This document shows, in pieces, positions 10,204 to 20,594 of a stretch of 64,000 nt of DNA. Each line of letters opens with the position of its first letter. Positions within the stretch are counted from its first letter, which is position 1. The notes beneath the pieces were generated by a model. The model was not told the origin of the DNA. It worked only from the letters and a program-made list of their open reading frames with translations, and did no database searches. This stretch comes from Mesodorylaimus sp. YZB2_4 (taxonomy: Eukaryota; Nematoda; Enoplea; Dorylaimida; Dorylaimidae), in the NCBI GenBank assembly GCA_030248295.1, contig JASANH010001412.1:1-64000 (forward strand), given 5' to 3'. Both the position numbers and the translations under genes were made by a program.

Positions 10204-10619
10204 GATTGCATGTGCTCAAACGCGGCCAGTCCTCGAGGGGGTATATTAGGTGGGTGGAGAAGGGTCAGGACTGAAAAAAGAGTGAAATTAGCGAAAAATT
10301 CATGAAATGAAACGGGGAAAGGTAGTACATGCGGTTTGATGCGCCTTCGGAGCAGGCCAGTCCAGGCTGACAAAAGGTGATCGAGAAAGATCCCGCCTGG
10401 CTCTGGCTGGTCACATATACTCGCGCTTTTAGGGTTGACAAGTAGACCATAACAACTAGCCTCATTTATGTCACCGGTCATGCCAGATGCTACTTTGAGC
10501 AATGCTGATGCACCAAGGTATTGTTCAGGAAGCAGCGGATCTTGCATGTTTCCGTTCGATGCTTCCGTGATCGTGATAAAAGCAAGCAAGAGGAGCAAGT
10601 CCGGCACCTTATTTCGCAT
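10204..10619 (-). CDS. Possible first exon of a small secreted protein
   Basis: A 138-codon frame from an ATG at 10619 begins with a plausible signal peptide, MRNKVPDLLLLLAFITITEA, and runs to a GTGAGTGC donor at 10203. A TATTTATTA word lies about 50 bases upstream, the same spacing as in the VWD gene. An internal acceptor-like TTTTTTCAG ends at 10273, so the stretch could hide an intron. The sequence has two Cys in the middle and no family match that I recognise. It may be a real secreted-protein exon or a chance frame. Confidence 0.3.
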
Positions 10620-10639
10620 TGAATAAGCCTATCCAGATA

Positions 10640-11110
10640 TCAGGGAATTCGTAATAAATAGGGACTGAGACGTCATTTCCCCTTCGTATCAAATATATTC
10701 TGGTCGACTGTCCACTCGCTATCTCTGAATGCTATGGATATGCGAGTCTTGCGATACAACGTCTGGCGCCAGGGTGATAATCCCTTCAGTTATCGACTAG
10801 ACCCCAAAAGGTGCAAAGCCGCCCAACACTGCAAAAATGTCAGGGCCTTTAGAATGTTCTGGTCTCAAAACTGTAGATCTAGCTTGGTCGCTTCTGCTGA
10901 CAAGACGCATAAATCTTGCAGGTAGATCCTCAAGTAATACTTTCCTGCAAAGCATAATGGCTAAGGAACTTTAGAGAGGTTCCACTTCCACGACTTCCAA
11001 ATGCTTTATTATGGACCAGATAACAAGTTGATGAAATTACAGCGTTTTAGCTTTTAGCCCCAGAGTTCACTAGGCGCTGTACTTAACAAGTACCGTATAC
11101 AATAATAAAA
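10640..11110. other. Intergenic DNA, nothing recognised
   Basis: Only a 63-codon frame without motifs. Confidence 0.35.
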
Positions 11111-11156
11111 AAACTGGGTTATCCACTGCGATAATCCGCAGTGGATAATCCAGTTT
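11111..11156. repeat. Near-perfect 20-bp hairpin
   Basis: Arms 11111-11130 and 11137-11156 pair at 19 of 20 positions around the six-base loop ATAATC; the arm core is TTATCCACTGCG. It is too short for a normal pre-miRNA stem. It could be a small palindromic MITE end or a structured RNA. No second copy was seen. Confidence 0.75.
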
Positions 11157-11159
11157 AAC

Positions 11160-12105
11160 GGCCATATATAGATAAGGAAAAGAAGATTATCCTGTCCTAT
11201 CGACTCCGCACCGACATGCGGCAACAGAAAGACAATGCGGGTGCGTTCCAAAAGCAAAGGCTAGCGTGGACGCATCGACAAATGTTTGTCCACGTTCATA
11301 CACGCAACAAATAGGTCATTATCTCATGTATAAATCATCAGACTGAGCCAACTCTCATGAACAGTTTCAGCTTCAAATAGTTGTCATTACAATTTTCCTG
11401 TCTGAAGTTGCATATCTCAGTTCTTGGGCAATCTGACAGACGGCAGAACCTCACGACTCACTGACTCACGACAAAGAGCTAAAACACTGATTTTAGAATA
11501 TGCCTCAACAGGGACTGACCGAGAGAAAAAAGTTTTCCTGTACGGAAACTGAAAATATTATCTGTTACTATACCTGTTGTGTGCCCAGCATTCCGAGCAT
11601 ATGTCACCTAGACTCCTCGCCCAATTCTGCCTCGGCTCTGCTGGATGATCTGAGGATATGTGGAGAACATCTGCAGCACGAGAACACCAGTGCTCACCAA
11701 ACTCCAGCGCAGACCAAAATTCCATCCATGGGATGAGTCACCAATTCATCTTCAATTCAACAAAGCTACTAATATTTATGGACATAAATTCCATGCATCG
11801 GCACTCAAAACAATTTCGTTGTGCCCTCTTGCTGCTAGAAGGTCTCGCGAAGCTGCACATTTGTCAAAACTCCAGCCTGAGTAGGAGACTGTGCAATTGG
11901 AGGGGGGGGGGGACCTGTCCTGCAAGTATAATAACATTTTTCGCAACACAGTCCCTGAAATATCCACTATGCAAGAGCTGCTGATGTGAGCATTTTCTAG
12001 CAGCCACCTTCCCCAAGCAGTACCCAGCTGTGCCCAGACGCCTTCCCCCCAGTCAGTGCTCCTCACTTGGCGCTGGTTTTTCTCTCGAGAGGTGTTCCGC
12101 CAATC
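11160..12105. other. Intergenic DNA, no firm gene
   Basis: Several overlapping frames (11500-12066) on both strands lack recognisable domains. A G10 run lies at about 11901-11911. Confidence 0.35.
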
Positions 12106-12109
12106 GGCC

Positions 12110-12262
12110 TACATACTTGTACAGTACAAGCTCGACTGACAATCGATACTTTGCATGAAGACGGCAGCTGGGAGCTTTACTCGTCAGAGTTATGTTGCAG
12201 CCATGAACTAGGTCGGAAAGCTTGGTTCGCCGCGCCTGGGTTATTGCAGCGGTGCGAAAGCT
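12110..12262 (+). repeat. Dispersed repeat, ACTAGGTCGGAA family
   Basis: Shares GACTGRMAATCGATACT, CATGAACTAGGTCGGAA and GGTGCGAAAGCT-type stretches with 55145-55310 (+). Related stretches lie at 48500-48620 (-) and 37320-37410 (-). Two of the four copies lie inside introns. Confidence 0.6.
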
Positions 12263-12264
12263 CC

Positions 12265-14108
12265 ACCTGACACTCACTCCAGTAATACATACTATCCCAG
12301 TCGTATGACTTAATAAAGATCTAGCATTGCTGAGTAGTGTTCGTTTCTGCAGGGACCGCGCAGGGGTGATTCGAACCTAGTACTCAGGAGGTACCCCCCG
12401 CCCCGCCCCCTAGACGGGAGGGGTATCACAGGAGGAATCGGCATCATGGCTTCTACTCAATTTAAAACCTGTTGCCATCCATAATTCGGGACTGATTCCC
12501 GCGAGCGAGAAGCCCAAGTTACATAGTTGCAAGTCTGGCTGGCGGAGAGTCTGGCTTTTGTCCCCACAATGCAATGTGAATAAAATGAAATCAAAACATG
12601 AGCCTTGCGATTCTAGATCGACTGACCAAGGAGCCGTAACCCCTCAGTCGTGGCCCATGGCGACTGGAACCCAAATCATAACGTTGATGTTTCACAGCAG
12701 GTGCAGTCCTAGACTCGTCTCAAGTCAGAGTTTTTGTCCCGACTTCGCTTGGCCATTCTCTGCAACGCCCGTCGGGGGGGTTGGAAAAAAGAATGAACTA
12801 CATCAAGGCAAATATGCCAAGGAGAGAAATACGTACAATAAAAAAATTCACCTCTTGCAATGATTAAAATACAACAGGTCTTTTTAGATGATCCGTAGCC
12901 ACTGCTTACGATTAGAATAACCAGATATCGTTCTGCATGCTCCATCATCGGGGAAAAGTTCCTGTGAATCAATGCAAATGTGTTTGCAGAAACTCATTCC
13001 CCCGCTAAATTTAGGCGCTATTTACAATTCACCACGCGCAATATAAATAAAACTGTTTCATTCTTTCAAGAGCGCTATTTCGTATTCAGCTGACTCACTC
13101 TTTTCGAGTCTTTTCGCCTTTTACACTTTTTCTATCTCGGTATTTGTCACATTTTTATTAAATACTCGACCTATTCTTCAAAGGTCGTACACGGGGCGTA
13201 TTTCATCCGAGGATCCATTTTGGTATGCAGTAAGTGCCCGATGTCGCGGCTCTCGTGATCATGACCTTTCCTTGTTCTCATCAACTCATCACATCACCTG
13301 TCAGTAACCTTTCCAACGGCTATTCCTGAAACGATTCAGCTTCCCATTTGTACATTCTAGCGCTCTCTTTGCTTCTAACCCAAACAAATTTCTTTTTCTA
13401 TCTACATTCCATTCTCTATAGCTGTTTTGTACCTATTAGCTGTAGGATGATATTTTAGTGTGCAGTACAACGGGGAAGCCAGCTGTGTTCTCTTCTGTAG
13501 GGAAACATCAGTACACCCGATAACTGAATGTATGTATACTTTGCTTTTGTTGTACCAGCACAAATCCTGCTGCCATACACACGCTTATTAGAAATGGCCG
13601 CACGCTCGCGGAATGATTCAATGTTGGGCCAACCTTACAGTTATATTTGAGGGGAACAAAGGGTTTCAGGCACTCGTGGACCAAACCCAATGTGTACCTG
13701 ATTCATGTAGCATAATTATGCGTTAGGACTTACAAAAGAAAAATTGCCATTGTACCACGAGGCAGAGCTAGACCACATTTTGATGCAGGACGATGTAACC
13801 TGGGTGAGTTAGCTGTGTTACTGTTTACTGTTCGTGAAACGATGGCAGAGCGTCTAGCGTGTTTCATCCAAGGATAAGCGACCGGCATCAATAACTGGGA
13901 AGACTACTCACTTCTTCGCGGCCTAGTCGCCACCCTCGCCTGGTCGTAACCGTCGGGCAAACATAGCTCATCTCTTTGTGATTGATAAGATACAGTGTAG
14001 TAAGCCTTATCTACGCCCACTCTCCGACCCGGTACCTATCCCCTTACGACTGCACACACTCTGTCCGTGTACCTGCCAACACCGCTTCGAACTTTTTCTA
14101 ATCGACAC
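12265..14108. other. Intergenic DNA upstream of the fukutin-like gene
   Basis: GC-rich clusters at 12390-12420, next to a GGTTCGAATCACC word on the minus strand near 12370 (B-box-like, isolated). The last 150 bases before 14109 probably hold the promoter and leader of the fukutin-like gene; no TATA box stands out. Confidence 0.35.
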
Positions 14109-15779
14109 ATGTCTTTGCTGACATCTCTCGTTGCCCCTTTTCGAATATGTGTCCGACGAATTCGTGTTGCAAGACTACTCACTTTTGTACTCGCCCTCAT
14201 TGTATTGGCACTTTTTATATTCGTTACGATGCATCGGACATGGAGAACAGATGACAAGAAAATACAAACGGAAGAATCAGTAAGAATCGATTCGGAGTCG
14301 GATGAAAGATTTCTTATCGAACCAGAGATCACGGAATCAACAAAAATCGATCTGATCGATTTACCAGCCCTTCTCCGAGATATGCATCGATATTCCGATT
14401 TTCGACTAGTCCTATTGGATCCTGATATGTTGTTCGAAAATTATTCTTTTCCCAACGAAACTTACGATAATACAATACCAAATAAAATTTTTACGTTTGG
14501 AATTTTTGAAAAAGATGGCGCTAAATTTGAGCAATTTTATAAAAATTATTTATCCACATCCGGTGATCGATATCGATTGATTACTGCGCGAGGAATCGAT
14601 TTTCGACAAATGCGTAGTAAAAAATCCAAGTCGACTTATCGAGAAATTCTTACACACTATTTCTTGTTTATCGATCCAAATTTATATAAATCATCAATAA
14701 TTTTACATTTGGCAGTTATTTTTCCACGACACAATTTCTTTTGGATATCCGATTTACAAGAATCGATTTTCTCATCACCGGAATTTCGATTTTTAGCTCA
14801 CTCCAAATACGCTATTCCCTTACCCATGGCTGTCGAATCATTCGAGTGCGCCAATTATAGCTTCGCCATCGATTATCGGGCCGTCGCTGATCGATCGATC
14901 AACAATCCATCAAATGACCCGATCGATGGTCTGATCAATTTGTGCTCATCGAATGACTTGGATTTTTATTTGTGGCAACTCCCTCACTCTCGACTCCACG
15001 AGTGCCATTTCAACGATATCGTGTACCCATTCCGGGCTCGTTTCTCCCACATGGGTCAACTGGACAATATCAGCGCGCAGGCCGAGGCTCTGGGCGAGAT
15101 TATGCGCATCAGCAAACGTCAGCGTATTCCGACCAGCATCATAAGCGGCACTTTGTTGGGCTGGTATCGACAGTGCGATTACATCGTCGAGTCGAAGGAC
15201 ATCGACACTTATATTATGGCCGACGAGTACAAATATGATTTCTTCCGTGAATTATTCGGAAGTCCCTCATTAGCATTGACTCTGCGATTGGGCACATTGG
15301 ATGTGGGATTGGAATTTCGTACATACGGCAGAAATAAAGGGGTGTGGTTGGATGTGTTTTTAATGTACCCCCAAGGAAAAAATCAAACGTGCACTTACAT
15401 GTGGGCCAATCGATATTGGTATCAAACATCGTATCCACTGCGAACGGGGGTCTGCTCTGCGGAATTATTCGGTGTACTCACTTACATTCCTTGCAATTAT
15501 GCCGATTATGTAAAGGCCGACTACGGCAACGATGGATGGTTCGCCCCGAATAAGGGATCGACTTATGCAAACATAAATATGAAATATATCACAAAATTCC
15601 CAGAAACTGATGAACCCTTTATGCATTTTCGATATGCGAAAGGCGGATGCACGCAACCAGACGAATTGTGGGGCTGTGATGATATGCCAGTGGGGGCAAA
15701 GAATTCGTATCTGTATCAGCAATACATGGCGAAGAGGCAAAGTACAACGAAAAATTGGAGAATAACAAACCATCATTGA
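14109..15779 (+). CDS. Fukutin-like / LicD-family type II membrane protein
   Basis: A single exon of 556 aa. The frame is open back to 14067, but the first ATG is at 14109, which I take as the start. A basic N-terminus is followed by one hydrophobic segment at about residues 22-41, giving a Golgi/ER type II topology. A long luminal region leads to ISGTLLGWYRQCDYI (about residues 342-356) and KDIDTYIM with a DxD pair near 364-366, the nucleotidyltransferase-type core of fukutin, FKRP and LicD. The C-terminus has NADYVKADYGNDGWF-like aromatic motifs and paired Cys. The family transfers phosphoribitol-type groups to glycans such as dystroglycan; nematodes have expanded members of unknown substrate. 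Third codon positions are AT-rich except for a GC-rich patch at 14980-15240. A diverged copy of its 3' end lies at 17201-17430. Confidence 0.85.
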   Translation: MSLLTSLVAPFRICVRRIRVARLLTFVLALIVLALFIFVTMHRTWRTDDKKIQTEESVRIDSESDERFLIEPEITESTKIDLIDLPALLRDMHRYSDFRLVLLDPDMLFENYSFPNETYDNTIPNKIFTFGIFEKDGAKFEQFYKNYLSTSGDRYRLITARGIDFRQMRSKKSKSTYREILTHYFLFIDPNLYKSSIILHLAVIFPRHNFFWISDLQESIFSSPEFRFLAHSKYAIPLPMAVESFECANYSFAIDYRAVADRSINNPSNDPIDGLINLCSSNDLDFYLWQLPHSRLHECHFNDIVYPFRARFSHMGQLDNISAQAEALGEIMRISKRQRIPTSIISGTLLGWYRQCDYIVESKDIDTYIMADEYKYDFFRELFGSPSLALTLRLGTLDVGLEFRTYGRNKGVWLDVFLMYPQGKNQTCTYMWANRYWYQTSYPLRTGVCSAELFGVLTYIPCNYADYVKADYGNDGWFAPNKGSTYANINMKYITKFPETDEPFMHFRYAKGGCTQPDELWGCDDMPVGAKNSYLYQQYMAKRQSTTKNWRITNHH

Positions 15780-15981
15780 GGTCGCTCTCGAAATGACAAA
15801 AAGCCATTTTGTGCATTGCACATTTCATGACTTTGTGGCACGAGAAAGGTTAGCATAGGGTGCAGTGGGTGCACTCACAACTAGTGGATGCTGTACCTTA
15901 ACTCGAGTCCAAAATCATTCTTGTATTAAAATTTCTAGTAATTACTTCTTCCAGATTTTTAGAAAAAAAGGTGTCATGAAA

Positions 15982-15987
15982 AATAAA
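15982..15987 (+). terminator. Candidate polyadenylation signal of the fukutin-like gene
   Basis: AATAAA about 200 bases after the stop codon at 15779, in AT-rich DNA. It is the first such hexamer downstream. Confidence 0.45.
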
Positions 15988-16149
15988 TGTTTCATGGTCC
16001 TTAGATAACGACCAGTCCATAACAGACCAGTCATACCAAAACAAAAAGCCTGAGCGCTTGTAACTTGCACAGCGAGACATCTTTTTTGGAAAAAGACTAC
16101 TTCGGATAAATCGTGTTTATTAGGTTTCATTCGATCAGTTTCCATTAGG

Positions 16150-16786
16150 CCAACATTTTTTAAAATTTGTGTAGGTTTGAACCCCCGCCGCTCTATTTTC
16201 CCCATTGGACTTTCAACCCGTTTTGCCTTAGCCGGCCAGCAGTCATGATGTGGTGAGCTAGCTAGGTCGAGAGGTGACCCTATCACGGCAGGTTCCCTCT
16301 GCGCGTCTCCCTCCGCTATAAGTCCTAATGATCGGAGCGTCCGGAACGTCAGGGGTAGGGATAGGTCGGGATCGGGATCGGATCTGATCCCGATCCTGAC
16401 ATTGAGGCGCCGGGATTCTTCATATAATTATATAGACATAAGCGCACTAGGCACGCTCTGATCAATCCCATTTGCGATGAAGCAGTAGCAGCAGTAGCGA
16501 TGAAGAGGCGACAGCAACGTCAGCTTAAATCGATGATAACGATAGCGACACTGACTTTGCGTAAACGTAGGCTGACCTTGCTGGACGTGTATCGAAAGTG
16601 CAAATCAACTGAACCATCTCAGCTCATATATCTTCAGTATAATGCTTGAAAATTAGCCTAAGAAAAAGCTTTTTAAAAACCTGGATTACTAAAGTGTGCT
16701 TAAGTGGGGAAAATAGATTCATAGGAAAAACAGAAAAATGCACAAAATCCCGATCCCGGAAAAAGGTGATCCCGACCTATCCCTAA
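16150..16786. repeat. Composite MITE/SINE-like repeat, copy 2 with clear inverted ends
   Basis: From 16356, TAGGGATAGGTCGGGATC faces its reverse complement GATCCCGACCTATCCCTA at 16768-16785, giving inverted ends about 430 bases apart. The interior matches copy 1 at 5818-6262 and partly 53424-53745. The flank 16150-16260 carries GCCGGCCAGCAGTCATGA (minus-strand SINE core) and a GGGGTTCAAACCT B-box-like word, also as in copy 1. Confidence 0.75.
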
Positions 16787-17200
16787 TGAGGGAAGTTGGG
16801 GAAGACTGGATGAAGAGATGAGCAGGCGAGCAGGTTCTGTCAGAGGCGCGGGAGAGTAAAATTAGTAGGCATGCCCGCCAGATGCGCGTGCAACTTGAAG
16901 ACACACTAGCTGATTGTGAGCAAGCAAGGTTTTCTCTAATGTACACTAGAGGGAACGTGCAACAGTTTTTCGTCTCATTTTATCGCAGAAGCTTTATAAA
17001 AAAGTCCTATCAGTGAGTTAAGCTTACAGAACTTGTCGAGTTAAGCTAACACAGGGTGTGTTTATCAGCGCTATTTATGCGGTGTTTATGGTAAAACGAA
17101 ACGGTCTCTCTCACCCTGCCCTGGATTTGTCTGCACTGCCCAGCACACCACACCACCCCATTCCCAACACTGCTGCAGACTTGACCCCCTCCATCCTACA

Positions 17201-17430
17201 TCAAAAAATTTCCAAAAACTGATGAGCTCTTCAGATATTTTTGATATAGGAAAAGAAAATGCAGACGACCAGATGAGTTGTGGGGCTGTGACGAGGTGCT
17301 GTTGATGGCACAGAACTCTTCTCTGTATCAGCAATATGCAGTATGGCGAAGAGACGAAGTGCAGCAAAAAAATAGATGAAGACCAGTTCTAATACTGTAA
17401 GTCACTAGAAACGACAAAATGTCATTCTGC
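17201..17430 (+). pseudogene. Broken copy of the 3' end of the fukutin-like gene
   Basis: Matches about 15598-15805 of the upstream gene: CCAAAAACTGATGA, GAYGARTTGTGGGGCTGTGA, TCTGTATCAGCAATA and GGCGAAGAGRC are all shared in order. Small indels break the frame, and most of the coding region is missing. The similarity continues past the stop codon into the 3' UTR, so this is a DNA-level duplication rather than a processed copy. Confidence 0.82.
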
Positions 17431-17439
17431 CACGACTAT

Positions 17440-18078
17440 GCTGGTCTTTTAAACTTTCAAAGAGCTTTAAAGATCATATCAAACCTCATACGCGCGATAA
17501 AGCTATTAAATCCACGAAAATTCGACCAAGCTCCCATGGCACAAAATTCTATAAAACAGTTGCAGAAAACATAACTCCGTTTGTAGGACTCGAAGTTACG
17601 ACTAGAAATATCCGAAATGATGCGGTTCATACAATCGCCCACTAATATTACAGCCAGATTTGTCTATAAACTGATAATTCCCCAAATCATTAAGCCCATG
17701 GTAAAGCTTATAAATAAACACGATTTGGCCCGTTTACAGCGCTCATATAAAGTGGACCAGCCTGCCCTAGCCAAGGCGTCTTCGTACAGACATGGTAAAA
17801 TAATTATTCAAGTACAATCGCACAGCAAACTTATTCGCTCTTTTCAGGTGCTCAATATCACCTTTTTTGAGTGGATCCCAATTAGCAGATTCATATTCCA
17901 AGACGGTCCGACCTAATACATGATTCATACACTCTTTGTAAGGTTCTGTAAAGTTTGTGTTACGGTCTGCGATGCTCCCTTGTGAGCCATCCATGCTTTC
18001 TCTCGTCTCAAATAATAATAATGGGAACTTGACATGCAACTCTACTCTAATTACGAGCAGGAAAAAAGGCCGCATCAA
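17440..18078 (-). mobile_element. LINE fragment: C-terminal tail of a non-LTR reverse transcriptase
   Basis: The minus-strand frame 18078-17767 contains VLGRTVLEYESANWDPLKKG and DIEHLKRANKFAVRLY, the block that follows the reverse transcriptase palm in CR1/Jockey elements. After a frameshift it continues with FIYKLYHGLND, which resembles FYKLYHGHA in the 0-3 kb element. The polymerase core is absent, so this is a 5'-truncated dead copy, the usual LINE outcome. Confidence 0.78.
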
Positions 18079-18084
18079 TGCAGG

Positions 18085-18918
18085 AATCTCATCTCATTCA
18101 TTACACAAGATTGGTTGGGGAAAAACTGCAGAATAGTTGTTGTTTGCCAACGGTCATTGCAAACACCATCAGCTTAGAATGTCAGATCGTATACTTCAGA
18201 TCGGATGATCCGATCCAAATTTTCGTATGGTGATTTTTTGGATCCGATCCAGCCGTGAGGGCAGGATGATTTCACCTATCCAGCGATTCCTGGCTCATCA
18301 TAGATTGTGTCGAGACTGTCAACGAGAAAATCACCCGCTCACGAGGATAAAAGGTGGGGAACGATTTTTTGTTCCACAATTCTGAAGCCCAACTATGCAT
18401 GGCTGCTTTTTCCATTTGGCTCAAAGCATGTGTCGGAGAGTTCAGGACAACGGATTGACTGATTGGTACAAAAACGGGGAATCCAGAAATGTGGAATTGT
18501 CATCAGATGACATCCAAAAACCAGCAAAGGACGAGCAGCAACACCGAAGACGGGGAATCTAGATGATTTCATTGCGCCAGGCCATCCAGGTATGGCAGCC
18601 TCATTGTCCGTTGTAAGCTGCTTGGTGTAAACCGTGGTTTGGTACTTTGATACGCTGGGGTCCAGCAACCCGCCTGGTCGACGCTCTGATATTGGAGCAA
18701 TCGTTGAGGGAAGCCCATCGCGACTTTTGCGGCCAAAACTACGTTGATGATGATAACTTATCGTTAGACCAAATGCATCACTGATTTGAGGCTCCCGCCT
18801 TTTGTTCTGCTCTCGCAAATAACAATACACAGTCTCGCCTGCTGGAAGAGTTACCTCATAATATGCAAACATCCACAAAATTGTACGACCTGGCTGTCTG
18901 GCCATACCACATCAGTCT
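18085..18918. other. Intergenic DNA
   Basis: Two GGATCCGATCC-type words (about 18200-18250) in opposite senses. The 170-codon minus frame at 18393-18905 has no firm domain. Confidence 0.35.
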
Positions 18919-18920
18919 TT

Positions 18921-19987
18921 GGGGCTGTTCCAATACGACGTCGTACGCCTGGGGGGAGGGGGGTCAAAGGTAAAACGATGTCGTTTTTACACTAGGTATT
19001 GCAGCATTTTCCCTCAGGCAGCTTTCGAACTATTCTGCTAGAGCCTAATTACACATGTCAGTTGAGCACAGGTCTGCCTCTTCTGGGTAACCTATTTATA
19101 ATATTTTTTGGTTGTAATAATGTGAATTGGCCAGACTAACGCGTCAGTCTGTTAGAGAAAGCAGGCGGTGGTGCAGTGAGCAATTCAGCATTCGTCTCTC
19201 TGGGAGCTTGGGAGCGAGTGGCTGGGCTCGCACCCTGGGATCGATCATCGGTGATAAAGGTCGGTTTTCAAACCATGAACCCTCGCAGACCTTGCACGCC
19301 AGGCCGTGGGTGACTCACCCGAGGTACTCCGAGAGGAGAGACGGAAGCCAAACGAGAAGACGGTCTCATCGTCAGCTACACAACACCGATAGGGTTCAAA
19401 GGCCACCCGGCACCGTCAGAGGAAGTCGGAGTCCTGTCCAGGATGCCCTTGTGTGGAGGTGCTCCTACCGAGAGACACGCAGCTGCTGTGTGTGCTGGGC
19501 CCCGCGCAGCCCTACTCATAAAGTTTGACTGTTGGCCGGCAAAACGGGCTTCGGCCCACAAATTTTTTTAAAGCAAAAAAGTTACAGTTTGATAGAGAAA
19601 AATGTGCTCCATCAACGTGATATATTCGCTTTGCTTTTATACTGCTTATTCGATTTTTAACAAGTGGGTGCCAAATTCACGAACAATCTTTGAGAATTAA
19701 AAGCGTCGAGCCAAGCTGTGAAACCAAGCACATTTTATCTATACCCAATGGTTACAAAAATATGTTCACTAAATATAACTAAATATCACTGAAAGTTCTG
19801 GGAAACATTGTTGGAACTTGTACCAATATGAGGATGAAAACATGAGCAGCTACGTAGTGAAGTGCGCGATATGTATTAATTCGTGAAAAAAATTTTTTTG
19901 AAGTATGTCAGGCGCAAAACGACAAAATACAGTACGATAGAGGGGGGGGGTGAAAACTTGCATACGACTTCGTATTTTAACGGCCCC
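18921..19987. mobile_element. Non-autonomous DNA transposon with inverted ends
   Basis: The left end starts GGGGCTGTTCCAATACGACG and the right end, read backwards, starts GGGGCCGTTAAAATACGAAG. The arms stay similar for about 28 bases (through GTCGTAYGC), and both go on to a TGTCGTTTT word further in. About 1.07 kb lies between, including a SINE at 19130-19545 and no transposase. No clear target-site duplication was found. Confidence 0.65.
19130..19545 (+). repeat. tRNA-derived SINE, full-length-like copy
   Basis: The head GCGGTGGTGCAGTGAGC with GGGCTCGCACCC about 55 bases later resembles A and B boxes of a tRNA promoter. The body from 19322 matches 3866-4076. The tail TTTGACTGTTGGCCGGC is shared with other repeats in the window (4055, 5776, 16235). 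Confidence 0.65.
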
Positions 19988-19989
19988 TA

Positions 19990-20594
19990 ATCGTCTGAAA
20001 TTGGTTGCAACGAAATCCAAAGTCTATCTAATCGTAAATCCAACAAAGCGGCTGCACGATGTCATGCGGCAACAAAAGCTGCAAATAATCTCTTCGACGA
20101 GGCATGATCACGCGAAAACTTTTAGAACCAAATTCAGGTTGGTCTTTTTACTTGCATGCGAAGTCAATCAAAAACTGGTGCCGTGTAAGTGTGAGCTGAA
20201 GGAACTGCACTGTACGCATATAAATATCTTACTTATACATAGTTCACTGTCTCATTGTCACCAGCGTCGGCTCCATCCGCCTCCCGCGCCATTCGCGCAG
20301 ACATTGCAGGTAGTCATAAAATCATGTGGTAGCCCTTGTTTTAGTAACGTTCCTCAGGTGTGCATCGTGTCTCGTGTCTATATATCCATTTTTGTCACTA
20401 TACTCTGTCCACCACTCCATTCGAAGTTTGACAAAAGAAGAGTTGCGGCAAGGCGGCAAATCCAACTGACCACACGTGCTAATATTTTCATCAAAGTTCA
20501 CTTTTTCGAACCGCTTTCTTTCAGGAAGGCATAGACAAATCAGAACTCGGTATAATCTTTTCCTCCATCCCTTATTTGGAGATATTTGAGTCAA
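19990..20594. other. Intergenic DNA before the GMP reductase relic
   Basis: A 194-codon plus frame at 19950-20534 starts inside the TIR element and has no recognisable domain. The frame is probably chance. Confidence 0.4.

Noticed and set aside
14067-14108. Upstream start for the fukutin-like protein
   Set aside because: The frame is open, but the codon at 14067 is GTG; the first ATG is at 14109.
15465-15821. 118-codon minus frame over the fukutin-like gene
   Set aside because: It is the antisense shadow of a well-supported coding exon.
18393-18905. 170-codon minus frame thought to be a BED zinc finger (LWMFAYYEV, VYCYL)
   Set aside because: The second zinc ligand Cys is missing and the rest has no transposase-like block. 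Too weak to call.
19950-20534. 194-codon plus frame
   Set aside because: It starts inside the TIR element end and has no domain, splice context or ordinary composition of a protein.
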